Positions 27,948-37,180 of a stretch of DNA of 64,000 nt are shown here, piece by piece. Under the pieces are notes generated by a model. The model saw only the letters and a list, made by a program, of their open reading frames with translations. It was not told the origin of the DNA and ran no database searches. Source of the stretch: Bacteroidota bacterium (GTDB taxonomy: Bacteria; Bacteroidota; Bacteroidia; UKL13-3); contig JAIYAT010000020.1 in assembly GCA_027488905.1 (NCBI GenBank), positions 310,490 through 374,489 on the forward strand, in the 5' to 3' direction. Every line of letters begins with the position of its first letter. Within the stretch, counting starts at the first letter, position 1. Made by a program: the position numbers and the translations under genes.

Positions 27948-29960
27948 ATGGAAGCAAATAATTTTTTTGTTCGGGTTGAACCAAGCGTTAGATATGATTA
28001 TATATTTTGCGGTACTGGGGCATCAGCTTCGCTATTAATTCTAGCGCTACAAAGAAATAATTTACTTCTAAATAAAAAGGTACTCCTTATAGACCCAGAA
28101 AACAAAAACAGAAAAGATAAAACCTTTTGCTTTTGGTCTAAAGAGGAAGAACCCATTACTCAAAATTTAAAACCTTTGATTTCAAAATCCTGGGATACGA
28201 TAGCGCATACACCTTCAGAACAATTAAGTCTTTCACCGTTTAGCTACAATCATGTAGATAGCATTGACCTGTACAATAAAATTCAATCACTTGCAGAAAT
28301 TCATCATTGGGATAAAATAGTTGGATACGTTACAGGGTTTGCCAAAGAAGCCGAAGAAACTTTTGTAGTAGTAAATAACACTAGGATAGCTGGTCAGAAT
28401 ATTTTTGATTCGAGACCACCTGTTCACCAGAAAGCACAAACAAATGAGGTGCATATCTACCAAAGTTTTATAGGATGGATAATTGAAACCGAAAGTGCTG
28501 TTTTGAACCCAGAAGTATTTAAGTTTATGGACTTCAACATTGCGCAACAAGGATTTACGCAATTTGTATATGTGTTGCCGTTTACTTCAAGCAAAGCCCT
28601 TGTTGAAGTTACTCGGTTTGGGTCAAACCAAATTAATACAACAGAAGCAGAAGAAATACTAAAAGATTATATTTTAAATTGTTACGGCAACTTTAAAATA
28701 ATAGATATTGAAAGGGGCAGTATTCCTATGAGTAACACAAAAATTGAAAGTGAAACCACAGAAGGAGTTATCAACCTAGGGGCTAGAAATTATAATATTA
28801 AACCGAGCACTGGGTATGCCTTTAAAAATATGTATTACCAAGCATTGGCAATAACTGAAACCCTAAAAAGTGGCGGTAACCTTAGTGCTTTTAACAAAGA
28901 CCACCACAATACTTTTAAAGGGCGTTTTGCCTTTTATGATTCTTTACTTTTGGATATTCTAAAAAACAATCCAAGCTATGGGAAACCTATTTTTATTGAA
29001 CTTTTGAAAAATGTAGATACCAAAACAACTTTAAAGTTTCTAGATGAACAAACCAATTTGATTGAGGAGATTTCTATTTTCATGCAATTGCCATGGAAAC
29101 CTTTTTTGCAAGCCTTGTATAAAAAAATCATTTCTACTACTTTGGTTCAACCACTTATACTATTATTTACTACCCTGCTTTTTGTACTGTTAAATAAATT
29201 CTCTGCTTTACAAAATGTAGTTGGATATGCATTGTTTTTCATAGGAATGGTTGCTGTTGGCATTCCGCATGGAGCAGTAGACCACTTGCTTGAAACTGGC
29301 AATTGGGACCTAAAAAAAGCACCACTTTTTGTATTGAAGTACTTACTGTTAGCAGCATTGATGGGATTATTTTGGTATTTTATTCCACCCATGGCGTTAA
29401 CCGCATTTCTGATATACTCGAGTTGGCACTTTGGCGAAGCAGATGGCAAAAAGTGGCACTTTAACCCTTTAACTTCTTTGCTTTGGGGAGCCTCAGTACT
29501 AGCGTTTATATTAGGAACTCATGTAGATGAAGCCAATACTATATTAGCTGGCATGGGTAACATCATATTGCCATTTTCTGTTCCGGTTTGGGCACTATTA
29601 CCTTGGATGATTTGGGCATTGTTTCGAAAACAAACTGGATTTGTGCTTACCCTTATTTGGTTGAGTTTGTCGAGTCAAATTCCGCTAATGTTGTCGTTTG
29701 GACTTTACTTCATAGGACAGCATAGCTTTGCAAGTTGGAAGCATTTACAATTGCATTTAAAGATAAGCAACAAAATCATTTGGCTACAATCGCTTCCATT
29801 TCATTTAGGAGCTTGGTTGATATTAGGATTATTCTATTTCTTTTGGCCTTTGCAATCTGAATTTAATCAAAGCCAGCAATGGGGAGTTTTCTTCATTTTC
29901 ATTGCTTGTATTAGCTTCCCGCATGTCATTGCCATGCATTTGATGTATAGGAAAAAATAG
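27948..29960 (+). CDS. Lycopene cyclase (CrtY) fused to Blh-type beta-carotene 15,15'-dioxygenase
   Basis: This 670-residue protein joins two pathway steps. Residues about 14-385 are a CrtY-type cyclase: an FAD-binding start (YDYIFCGTGASASLLILAL), QSFIGW at 172-177, PFTSSKALVEVTRF at 211-224 and KPSTGYAF at 285-292. Residues about 395-670 are a multi-helix Brp/Blh membrane domain with the iron-ligand His motifs GIPHGAVDH (His441, His446), SSWHFGEAD (His494), GQHSFASWKH (His592) and FPHVIAMH (His659, His664). The product should convert lycopene to beta-carotene and cleave that to retinal for the neighbouring rhodopsin. There is no stop or frame break between the halves. Lycopene must be made by genes outside the window. 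Confidence 0.93.
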   Translation: MEANNFFVRVEPSVRYDYIFCGTGASASLLILALQRNNLLLNKKVLLIDPENKNRKDKTFCFWSKEEEPITQNLKPLISKSWDTIAHTPSEQLSLSPFSYNHVDSIDLYNKIQSLAEIHHWDKIVGYVTGFAKEAEETFVVVNNTRIAGQNIFDSRPPVHQKAQTNEVHIYQSFIGWIIETESAVLNPEVFKFMDFNIAQQGFTQFVYVLPFTSSKALVEVTRFGSNQINTTEAEEILKDYILNCYGNFKIIDIERGSIPMSNTKIESETTEGVINLGARNYNIKPSTGYAFKNMYYQALAITETLKSGGNLSAFNKDHHNTFKGRFAFYDSLLLDILKNNPSYGKPIFIELLKNVDTKTTLKFLDEQTNLIEEISIFMQLPWKPFLQALYKKIISTTLVQPLILLFTTLLFVLLNKFSALQNVVGYALFFIGMVAVGIPHGAVDHLLETGNWDLKKAPLFVLKYLLLAALMGLFWYFIPPMALTAFLIYSSWHFGEADGKKWHFNPLTSLLWGASVLAFILGTHVDEANTILAGMGNIILPFSVPVWALLPWMIWALFRKQTGFVLTLIWLSLSSQIPLMLSFGLYFIGQHSFASWKHLQLHLKISNKIIWLQSLPFHLGAWLILGLFYFFWPLQSEFNQSQQWGVFFIFIACISFPHVIAMHLMYRKK

Positions 29961-30095
29961 CCACCCCTTTTCCTCAAAGTTAGCACAGCCTTGATTTTCC
30001 TTCTATGTAAATCTGCGAAATTTCTTTTACCTAAATTGATTACTTTGCTTGCAGGTTTAAAAACTTAAATTTTAACCAGCAAAATAACCTATTTT

Positions 30096-31088
30096 ATGAA
30101 AGCAGCTGTGCATACCGAATACGGACCGCCTGAAGTGGTTCGAATCATGGAATTACCTAAACCCATACCCAAAGACAATGAAATTCTGGTTAGGGTGTAT
30201 GCCGCTACTGTAAACCGCACCGATGCAGGATTTAGAAGCGCGGTTTATGTTATCTCAAGACTCTTTAGTGGTTTGTTTAAACCTAAGCAACAAATCTTGG
30301 GTTGCGAATTTGCAGGTGTTGTGGCAGCTTGTGGCAAATCGGTTAAAAATTTCAAAGTAGGCCACCGTGTTTTTGGCTACAATGATGAAACCTTTGGGGC
30401 ACATGCAGAATACCTAACCATAGCCGAAACGGATGCTGTTACCCATATGCCTATTCATTTTAGCATGGAAGAAGCTGCCGCCATTGGCGAAGGTGCCCAT
30501 TATGCCTTGTTTAACATTAGAGCTGCCAAAGTTCAAAAAGGTGAAAAAGTTCTAGTGTATGGCGCAACTGGTGCTATTGGCTCTGCTGCAGTGCAACTTC
30601 TTAAGTATTTTGGGGCCAAGGTTACAGCAGTTTGCAATACCAAAAATGTTGCGCTTGTAAAAGGCCTAGGCGCCAATATTGTAATCGACTATCAAACACA
30701 AGATTTTACAGATACCAAGGAACGCTATTCCTTTATTTTTGATGCCGTAGGCAAAAGCTCCTTCGGTGCATGCAAACCCTTGCTTACTCCGCATGGTATT
30801 TACATTTCTACCGAGCTTGGTAAACGCTCTGAAAATATTTTTCTAGCTTTGATTACTCCTTTATTTAAAGGTAAAAAAGTGCTCTTTCCTATTCCAATAA
30901 TGAACAAAGTGATGCTAGTGTTCTTAAAAGACTTGGCAGAAGGAGGGTATTTTAGTCCGGTTATTGACAGAGAATACAAGTTAAACCAAATAGTAGAAGC
31001 GTACCGATATGTTGAATCGGAGCAAAAAACGGGCAATGTGATTATAAGTATGGTTAAGGAGGAACAAAGCGAATCACCTTTTAATTAA
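30096..31088 (+). CDS. Medium-chain dehydrogenase/reductase (quinone oxidoreductase-like)
   Basis: The 330-residue NAD(P)-dependent oxidoreductase has an N-terminal GroES-like fold (LGCEFAGVVAACGKSVKNFK) and a Rossmann fold with VYGATGAIGSAAVQLLKYFG near 151-170. The structural and catalytic zinc Cys clusters of alcohol dehydrogenases are absent, so it belongs to the zinc-free quinone-reductase branch. The substrate is unknown. It is not clearly linked to the carotenoid genes upstream; a 135-bp gap separates them. Confidence 0.85.
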   Translation: MKAAVHTEYGPPEVVRIMELPKPIPKDNEILVRVYAATVNRTDAGFRSAVYVISRLFSGLFKPKQQILGCEFAGVVAACGKSVKNFKVGHRVFGYNDETFGAHAEYLTIAETDAVTHMPIHFSMEEAAAIGEGAHYALFNIRAAKVQKGEKVLVYGATGAIGSAAVQLLKYFGAKVTAVCNTKNVALVKGLGANIVIDYQTQDFTDTKERYSFIFDAVGKSSFGACKPLLTPHGIYISTELGKRSENIFLALITPLFKGKKVLFPIPIMNKVMLVFLKDLAEGGYFSPVIDREYKLNQIVEAYRYVESEQKTGNVIISMVKEEQSESPFN

Positions 31089-31101
31089 CTAAAAACGGGG
31101 T

Positions 31102-31116
31102 TTGGGTCAAACCGAA
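31102..31116 (+). repeat. Dispersed motif, one-mismatch copy (TTGGGTCAAACCGAA)
   Basis: Intergenic copy, 13 bases after the oxidoreductase stop and 14 bases before the DinB-like gene. Confidence 0.6.
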
Positions 31117-31129
31117 ATATGAATAAGCA

Positions 31130-31609
31130 ATGAGCAGAACTGAACAATTGGCCAAAAGAATTAGGGAAGTTTATTTGGAGGGTTATTGGATTGCCAATAC
31201 CAATTACAAGGCACAAATTGAATCCCTCACATGGTATCAAGCCCAACAAAAAGTGCCAGCCATAAATAGCATTGCGGCCTTAATCTTTCATGTAAATTAT
31301 TATTTAGAGGGGTTAATAGTGGCATTTGAAACAGGAACCTTGACCATTAAAGACCAGTTTAGTTTTGACATGCCAAGCCTAAACACAGCGTCTGATTGGG
31401 ATGAATTGAGAATGCGTTTGTTAAACAATGCAAATACCTTTGCCCTTTGCGTTGCGCAGCTAGATGAGGCAAAGTTAGCTACCCATTTTATTGACGAAAA
31501 ATATGGTTCATACCTTAGAAATATTGAAGGCGTATTGGAACATAGTTATTACCATTTGGGGCAAATTGTTCTTATTAACAAGTTAATTAAATCAGGTGAA
31601 TCAAATTAG
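31130..31609 (+). CDS. DinB-like protein (DUF1572 type)
   Basis: The 159-residue protein is a predicted four-helix bundle with His residues placed like the DinB/YfiT metal triad: LIFHVNYYLEG near residue 58, and EHSYYHLGQI near 145. Such proteins are thiol-transferase or metal-dependent hydrolase relatives with mostly unknown substrates. Its stop codon is overlapped by the next gene, implying co-translation. Confidence 0.75.
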   Translation: MSRTEQLAKRIREVYLEGYWIANTNYKAQIESLTWYQAQQKVPAINSIAALIFHVNYYLEGLIVAFETGTLTIKDQFSFDMPSLNTASDWDELRMRLLNNANTFALCVAQLDEAKLATHFIDEKYGSYLRNIEGVLEHSYYHLGQIVLINKLIKSGESN

Positions 31610-32174
31610 TACTTTTGAGTATGTTTCTATCCTAATATCCATCATCTTGGGATTGGGAATTACCCATCTGTTAACGGCCTTATCAGAAATACTCTACCAG
31701 CCCAAGCATTTAAAATTTTATTGGCCACATGCCATTTGGGTATATTTTATTTTGTTCCTTTTCATTCAAGATTGGATCATCAGTTACCAATTGAAAGATA
31801 AAAACATTTGGTATTTTCATGAGGTATTGTTTGTGTTACTTTATCCTATTTTACTTTTTGGTGCAGCCAAAATGCTTTTGCCAACCCATGCAGGTGAAGA
31901 ACAGCAAGACATGAAGGCTTTTTATTTTCATCAGTATCCAGCTATTTTTACGATCATGGGCATTAGCGCAATTGTATCGCTTTTGTTTAATCATTTTTTA
32001 TTACGGGTTGAACCGATTGAGCAAGTTCCCATTGCCTTGCTGTTAGTCATTTTAACCCTAATGGTTTTTAAGCAACCAAAAAACGAAATTTACCATAAAT
32101 TGCTGGCACTACTTGTGCTAATGGGTTCAATCCTATCCCTAATAGTGGCAAGAGAAATTTGGGTGATTAAGTGA
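31596..32174 (+). CDS. Six-helix inner-membrane protein of unknown function
   Basis: The 192-residue product has about six membrane segments, beginning FEYVSILISIILGLGITHLL, with short polar loops. No enzyme motif is visible. The start is GTG at 31596, overlapping the end of the DinB-like gene by 14 bases; no internal ATG gives a comparable product. The remnant of a dinD gene begins in the same frame right after its stop. Confidence 0.65.
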   Translation: MNQISTFEYVSILISIILGLGITHLLTALSEILYQPKHLKFYWPHAIWVYFILFLFIQDWIISYQLKDKNIWYFHEVLFVLLYPILLFGAAKMLLPTHAGEEQQDMKAFYFHQYPAIFTIMGISAIVSLLFNHFLLRVEPIEQVPIALLLVILTLMVFKQPKNEIYHKLLALLVLMGSILSLIVAREIWVIK

Positions 32175-32180
32175 AAGGTA

Positions 32181-32426
32181 ATTGATAAAGCAAAATCTGC
32201 TTGTAAACATGCAGGTGAAGAGCTAGCCGACCATTTTCCTGAGGTCAGGAAAATGGTTCAAATAGGCTCTGGTGCTGAAAAAGAGATTAATGACATGCTA
32301 CTTACACGAAACGCTTGCTATCTGGTTGCGCAAAACGGTGACAGCAGAAAAGAAAATATTAAAAGCAACCAAACTGAAGAAAAAAATAAGATTAACCAAG
32401 GGTTGCTTCCTATCCTATTTCTATGA
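32181..32426 (+). pseudogene. Relic of a DinD-like gene
   Basis: The 81-codon stretch has no start codon but reads IDKAKSACKHAGEELADHFP, EVRKMVQIGSGAEKEINDML and TRNACYLVAQNGDSRKENI, which matches the middle part of DinD (DNA-damage-inducible protein D). The N-terminal antirepressor-like part and most of the C-terminal part are missing. It lies just left of a KilA-N gene, a related phage-type DNA-binding family, so this spot has seen mobile-element turnover. Confidence 0.8.
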
Positions 32427-32501
32427 TTTATTAAATGGCTGAAGCTATAAGGCTGTTTGGCAATTTCGTATAGTTGTGGGAAAAATATTAGCAAGAAAAA
32501 A

Positions 32502-33326
32502 ATGGCAAAAAGTAAAATTCTAGCTGTTCAAGGTAGAAAAATCACATTAATTTCAGACAATATAAATGACTATATTTCATTAACAGATATGGCTCGTTAC
32601 AGAGATGCTGACAGGACAAACTACATTATTCAAAACTGGATGAGAACACGAAGTGCTATTGAGTTTTGTGGACTTTGGGAACAACTTAATAATTCTGATT
32701 TTAAAAGCATCGAATTCGATGCCTTTAAAAATGATTCAGGGTCAAATAGCTTTGCACTAACTCCTCAAAAATGGATTGATAGTACCAATGCTAAAGGCAT
32801 CATTTCGAAGTCTGGAAGATATGGTGGCACTTTCGCGCATCGTGATATTGCCTTTGAATTTGCAACTTGGATTAGCGCAGAATTCAAATTTTATTTCATA
32901 AAAGAATTTCAGCGATTAAAAGAGGACGAAAATGACCGACTAAAATTAGATTGGAACTTGCAACGTACCTTAGCAAAAATTAATTATCACATTCAAACGG
33001 ATGCTATCAAAGAAAATTTGATTCCAAATGAATTGAATAAATTTCAAATATATTTTGTTTATGCAACTGAAGCAGACTTATTAAACGTTGCACTCTTTGG
33101 CATAACTGCCAAACAATGGAGGGATATTAACCCTAGCGCACCTGGAAATATAAGAGACACGGCCACATTAGAGCAGTTGGTAGTTCTTAGTAATTTGGAA
33201 AGCATTAATGCAGTATTGATTCACCAAGGTTTAAAACAATCAGAAAGATTAATTCATTTAAACAAAAATGCGATTACCCAAATGAAATCGCTAATGAATC
33301 TAAAAACCATTAAGAGAATAAAATAA
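32502..33326 (+). CDS. KilA-N domain protein
   Basis: The 274-residue protein has a KilA-N DNA-binding domain in its first half: ISLTDMARYRD, NYIIQNWMRTRSAIEFCGLW, then GRYGGTFAHRDIAFEFATWI and FKFYFIKEFQRLK. KilA-N proteins are phage or mobile-island regulators. I chose ATG at 32502; the track-like extension to 32457 adds 15 unlike residues. The second half (ATEADLLNVALFGITAKQWR) is shared with other bacterial KilA-N proteins but has no known activity. It marks the left side of the variable island. Confidence 0.85.
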   Translation: MAKSKILAVQGRKITLISDNINDYISLTDMARYRDADRTNYIIQNWMRTRSAIEFCGLWEQLNNSDFKSIEFDAFKNDSGSNSFALTPQKWIDSTNAKGIISKSGRYGGTFAHRDIAFEFATWISAEFKFYFIKEFQRLKEDENDRLKLDWNLQRTLAKINYHIQTDAIKENLIPNELNKFQIYFVYATEADLLNVALFGITAKQWRDINPSAPGNIRDTATLEQLVVLSNLESINAVLIHQGLKQSERLIHLNKNAITQMKSLMNLKTIKRIK

Positions 33327-33369
33327 TAAACCCTTTTAAAGGGGCGTTACTCATACAAATTAACTGCTT

Positions 33370-34275
33370 ATGAGAGGGATTAAACAAGGGTTACGTGGGA
33401 GCTTCATTAGAACTTGCCTATCAAGTATCTTTTATATATTACTTTCTTTTCATGCACTACCTGTTCAGGCAGAAACTACGCCAAGACATCGTTCAATTGA
33501 TAGCCTGATAGCAGAAGGTTTTATCAAGGCAAGCTTTGTTTCATTGGGCGGGTATCAAGGCAATTGTGTAGAGGCAAGCCTTGAAAACAATACAGGCAAT
33601 TGGGTCTTCGTTTGGATTGAAGCAGGTAGGCGTTTAATTGCAGGCGATAGTACCAAACAAGATATATTTATTGTAAAAGATAACAAGATAAAACTAGGGC
33701 CATGGGCAAAGTTAAAAACAAAGGTTTTTGGCTTTTGCTGCCAAAGTTCGGATGGCGCTCCTAAAGAAAAAATGAAGTTTAGTGTAGGCTATATGGCCCC
33801 AACAGATTGGGTGAGACTGGCACAATTTTTAAATGCTTCGAACTTCGAAAACAATACCATACAATCCGCAGTATGGTGCATCTCTAACAACCACTCTATT
33901 AGTGGCGTACATGGCGAGCCAGAAGCTTTGGTTAAAGCGTTAAAAGACACTCTAGGCATTATCAAAAAAATACCCGTTCCGTGGTATACCACAACTTATG
34001 AAACCAACGATACCAGTGTATTTACTGGCGACCCAAAAAGAGTATTTGGCAAGTTTAGTTATTATGTAAAACACCATGGCGACTTGGCGATTGCCATTAA
34101 AAACAAAAACGGTCATACCGTAAAAATCCTTTCAGAATTTTACAACCATGGAGAAGGTAGTTTTGAGTACCAGTTTGATTTAAATGTAAAAGGATGGACG
34201 AAGGGTGAATACCACCTTGTGGTGTATGAAGACTACGCCACCGTACTTGCTACTAAGTCGTTTAAGATTGAGTAG
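33370..34275 (+). CDS. Secreted protein of unknown function
   Basis: The 301-residue product has a signal peptide at about residues 11-34 (SFIRTCLSSIFYILLSFHAL, cut near VQA). The mature protein looks like two parts. The first is a Cys-containing domain (FGFCCQSSDGAP, VWCISNNHS) and the second a beta-rich C-terminal domain (FSYYVKHHGDLAIAIKNKNG through KGEYHLVVYEDYATV) with an Ig-like strand pattern. I recognise no family. Confidence 0.6.
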   Translation: MRGIKQGLRGSFIRTCLSSIFYILLSFHALPVQAETTPRHRSIDSLIAEGFIKASFVSLGGYQGNCVEASLENNTGNWVFVWIEAGRRLIAGDSTKQDIFIVKDNKIKLGPWAKLKTKVFGFCCQSSDGAPKEKMKFSVGYMAPTDWVRLAQFLNASNFENNTIQSAVWCISNNHSISGVHGEPEALVKALKDTLGIIKKIPVPWYTTTYETNDTSVFTGDPKRVFGKFSYYVKHHGDLAIAIKNKNGHTVKILSEFYNHGEGSFEYQFDLNVKGWTKGEYHLVVYEDYATVLATKSFKIE

Positions 34276-34426
34276 TTCTGGACCCTGTTAAAAGAGCAAT
34301 CATGATTTTATTAAAAGATACCTATAAGTGGGTATAGGAAAATGGTTTGGGTTGGGTAGTTTTGTTTTGAACCTAAAAAGGTTAAACTTTACCAATAAGC
34401 AAGCAATATTAACAAACCAAATTTTC

Positions 34427-34930
34427 ATGAAGCATCTTATACTCCCCTCCATCATTTTACTGATATTAGTAAGTTGTACGAATAATCAAATAAGTAAAAC
34501 TGAAAATAAGGATGAACCAGATACATACCATGTTACTCAGGATGATGCTGAGATGAACGATGCCATTAAAACAGCTAAGCAAACACTGGATAAATTTGCT
34601 AACGCTTTGAAAAGTGGCAATAAAGATTATCAAAATTTCGCATTGAAAATAAGGTTCAATGCACCAAATGGAGGAGAACACATTTGGGTAAGTGATATCA
34701 CACTTAAAGATAATAACTACATAGGCATTGTAGACAATACGCCTGAGGCTACCACAGAGGTGAAAATTGGGGATACGATTCAAATTGAAAATGACCATAT
34801 CAGCGACTGGATGTTTTTTGAAAACCAAAAACTTCGAGGGGGCTATACCCTTAGACTATTAAGAGATCGGATGACAGAAGAAGAAAGAAACCAATTTGAC
34901 CGTGAAAGTGGGCTTATTATTGAAGACTAA
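34427..34930 (+). CDS. DUF2314 lipoprotein
   Basis: The 167-residue protein begins with a lipoprotein signal (MKHLILPSIILLILVSC), so it is membrane-anchored at the Cys. The mature part matches DUF2314: DDAEMNDAIKTAKQTLDKF, then ALKSGNKDYQNFALKIRF and GEHIWVSDI. DUF2314 proteins occur in Gram-negative bacteria without assigned function. The ATG at 34427 is chosen because it starts the lipobox peptide; the frame is open further upstream. Confidence 0.85.
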   Translation: MKHLILPSIILLILVSCTNNQISKTENKDEPDTYHVTQDDAEMNDAIKTAKQTLDKFANALKSGNKDYQNFALKIRFNAPNGGEHIWVSDITLKDNNYIGIVDNTPEATTEVKIGDTIQIENDHISDWMFFENQKLRGGYTLRLLRDRMTEEERNQFDRESGLIIED

Positions 34931-35022
34931 AAGGTGGGAAAGGAAACCTCATTAAAGTTTAAATTGGAGTAGTAGATTTCTTTATGTTACAAGATAAAAA
35001 ATCATATAACTAATCAATAGAA

Positions 35023-35352
35023 ATGGATTTTTTGATTTTACTTGTTATCCTAGTTGCATTTGTAATATGGCTGTTCAAACAAATAAAAGAAGAACCATTA
35101 AAAAATCAATCTGAAGATAAGGAATCCCTTAGCCTAAGGCAAGACTACTACCGAAATGTCTATTTAAAATCTGATGCTTGGCGTCGCAAACGTTATGTAG
35201 TGCTTAGAAGAGACAATTGGCGCTGTGTTTATTGCGGCGCAAAAGCAACCCAAGTTCACCATACTCGCTACGCTAAAATAAACATTGGCAAAGAACCTAT
35301 TGATTGGTTAGTGTCTGTTTGTAAGCCTTGTCATGATAAGAAGCATAGTTAG
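35023..35352 (+). CDS. Membrane-anchored HNH endonuclease-like protein
   Basis: The 109-residue protein has one N-terminal membrane helix (residues 2-18, FLILLVILVAFVIWLF), a 35-residue charged linker and an HNH module. The module has a zinc knuckle Cys68-x2-Cys71 and Cys100-x2-Cys103, with His79-His80 as the catalytic region and His104. HNH folds cut DNA non-specifically or at a site set by partners. A nuclease fixed to the membrane, with the module probably on the cytoplasmic face, would suit a role against incoming DNA. It lies 556 bp before the restriction-modification genes. No partner gene overlaps it. Confidence 0.8.
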   Translation: MDFLILLVILVAFVIWLFKQIKEEPLKNQSEDKESLSLRQDYYRNVYLKSDAWRRKRYVVLRRDNWRCVYCGAKATQVHHTRYAKINIGKEPIDWLVSVCKPCHDKKHS

Positions 35353-35409
35353 TTAAACTATTTGACTTTAGTTTTTTGTATCTAATATGAAACAATTGTC
35401 TTGTTAACA

Positions 35410-35718
35410 ATGCTTAGGAAAAAGAAAATTACAAGATTTGAAATAAAAGAACTTTACATAATATTTATTCATTATTTTTATGTCGAAAACAAACCTAATA
35501 TGATGAACACCATATCCGCTTATTACCAAGAAATTGAATATTCTGTTGGAGAAAAATGGGTAAATACCGAAAATGGCGTTGAATTCTTTATCACAGAGAT
35601 TAGCGAGAATTTGATTTCTATGGATGATGGCCAAAAGAAGTTAAGTTCTTTTGACCACATGAATAAAGTTCTATTTTTTCGTCTAGTAAGAGAAGGGGTT
35701 TACAAAAGACTTTTGTGA
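35410..35718 (+). CDS. Small protein of unknown function
   Basis: A 102-residue product. The start is uncertain: ATG at 35410 is used here, and MM at 35500-35505 would give a 69-residue protein (ISAYYQEIEYSVGEKWVNTE...). The later half looks beta-rich (GVEFFITEISENLISMDDGQ). No family recognised. It sits in the AT-rich gap before the methyltransferase gene and could belong to the same island. Confidence 0.4.
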   Translation: MLRKKKITRFEIKELYIIFIHYFYVENKPNMMNTISAYYQEIEYSVGEKWVNTENGVEFFITEISENLISMDDGQKKLSSFDHMNKVLFFRLVREGVYKRLL

Positions 35719-35908
35719 AAAACGACCTGGCTTTTCTATTAATTAATAAAAAAAAATAATTAATAATAAGCTGCTAACCATAATTAGACAATCCAACAAA
35801 TAGGAAAATTTAATTCTTTAAATTGAATATTCGAAAGTAAAAATGTAGGTTAGCTGTTGTTTTATTTAAGAATAATTAATTGATGTAAATAGTTAAGGGT
35901 GCTTTTAA

Positions 35909-37180
35909 ATGAATTTTAAAGAAAAAATTAGCATAAATGAGTTTGATGGTAAAAAGTTTAAGGTTAGGCTAATTGAAGCTGTTGACGTAAATCAAAAAAA
36001 GGCAGTAATAACTCATTATCTCCATAACTTAAACAATCAATCAGAAAAAGTTTTCAAAAAAGATGCATTAAAATTTATTAAAGAGCATGCTAAGTACTAT
36101 GAAAATGAATTGCCTGTTACAATTTTTGCAGAAAACGCATTACAGGAATTACTATTTGAAATAAACAACGTTCCATTCCCGACCCCAGAAAACTACACCT
36201 TTAAATTTATTGACCTATTTGCAGGAATTGGTGGTTTTAGAATTGCTTTGCAGAATTTAGGAGGCAAATGTATTTTTACAAGCGAATGGGATAAAGAAGC
36301 ACAAAAAACCTACCTAGCAAATTTTGGAGAAGTTCCTTTTGGAGATATTACCAATGAGGAAACAAAAAAATTCATACCAGGTGGATTTGAGGTTTTATGT
36401 GCAGGCTTTCCTTGTCAAGCTTTTTCAATAGCAGGAAAACGTGGCGGATTTGAGGATACCAGAGGCACCTTATTTTTTGATGTAGCTGAAATCATCAAAC
36501 GTAAACAACCTAAAGCCATATTTTTAGAAAACGTAAAAGGGCTAAGAAATCATGACAAAGGTAAAACTTTAGAAACCATCTTAAATGTCCTTAGAAATGA
36601 TTTAGGTTACTATGTACCAGAACCGCAAATTATTAATGCAAAAGATTTTGGAGTTCCTCAAAATAGAGAGCGCATATTCATTGTTGGTTTCCATAAAAGC
36701 ACCCAAGTTTCTAACTTTGAATATCCTAATCCAATAAACAAAAAAGTAATGTTTGCAGACATTAAAGAAAAAAAAGTTCCACCTACCAAGTTCTTTTTGT
36801 CTACCCAATACCTGCAAACTTTACAAAATCATAAAGCAAGACATGAGAGTAAAGGTAATGGATTTGGATTTGAAATTATTTCAGACAATGGCATTGCCAA
36901 TGCAGTGGTTTGCGGTGGAATGGGAAGGGAAAGAAATTTGGTGGTAGACCATCGAATTACTGATTTCACGCCTACTACCCATATTAAAGGACAGGTTAAT
37001 AGAGAGGGTATTCGTAAAATGACCCCACGTGAATGGGCAAGACTACAAGGCTTTCCAGATAATTTTTTAATACCTGTAGCTGACGCATCAGCCTATAAGC
37101 AGTTTGGCAACTCAGTTGCTGTCCCTGCTATTCAAGCAACTGCAGAGCAAGTAATTAAAGCAATAAATAAGCATCAATAA
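35909..37180 (+). CDS. DNA (cytosine-5) methyltransferase of a Type II restriction-modification system
   Basis: The 423-residue enzyme carries all main C5-methyltransferase motifs: DLFAGIGGF (motif I, 102-110), GFPCQAFSIAG with catalytic Cys169 (IV), ENV (VI, 207-209), QNRERIF (VIII, 251-257) and QFGNSVAVP (X, 398-406). The target-recognition region lies between VIII and X (about 262-370). A 95-residue N-terminal extension precedes motif I. The downstream gene starts immediately after its stop (TAA then ATG), so the two are co-translated. The recognition sequence cannot be read from the protein by eye. Confidence 0.95.
   Translation: MNFKEKISINEFDGKKFKVRLIEAVDVNQKKAVITHYLHNLNNQSEKVFKKDALKFIKEHAKYYENELPVTIFAENALQELLFEINNVPFPTPENYTFKFIDLFAGIGGFRIALQNLGGKCIFTSEWDKEAQKTYLANFGEVPFGDITNEETKKFIPGGFEVLCAGFPCQAFSIAGKRGGFEDTRGTLFFDVAEIIKRKQPKAIFLENVKGLRNHDKGKTLETILNVLRNDLGYYVPEPQIINAKDFGVPQNRERIFIVGFHKSTQVSNFEYPNPINKKVMFADIKEKKVPPTKFFLSTQYLQTLQNHKARHESKGNGFGFEIISDNGIANAVVCGGMGRERNLVVDHRITDFTPTTHIKGQVNREGIRKMTPREWARLQGFPDNFLIPVADASAYKQFGNSVAVPAIQATAEQVIKAINKHQ

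Noticed and set aside
33331-33343. CCCTTTTAAAGGG as a terminator after the KilA-N gene
   Set aside because: The palindrome has no loop and no T tract.
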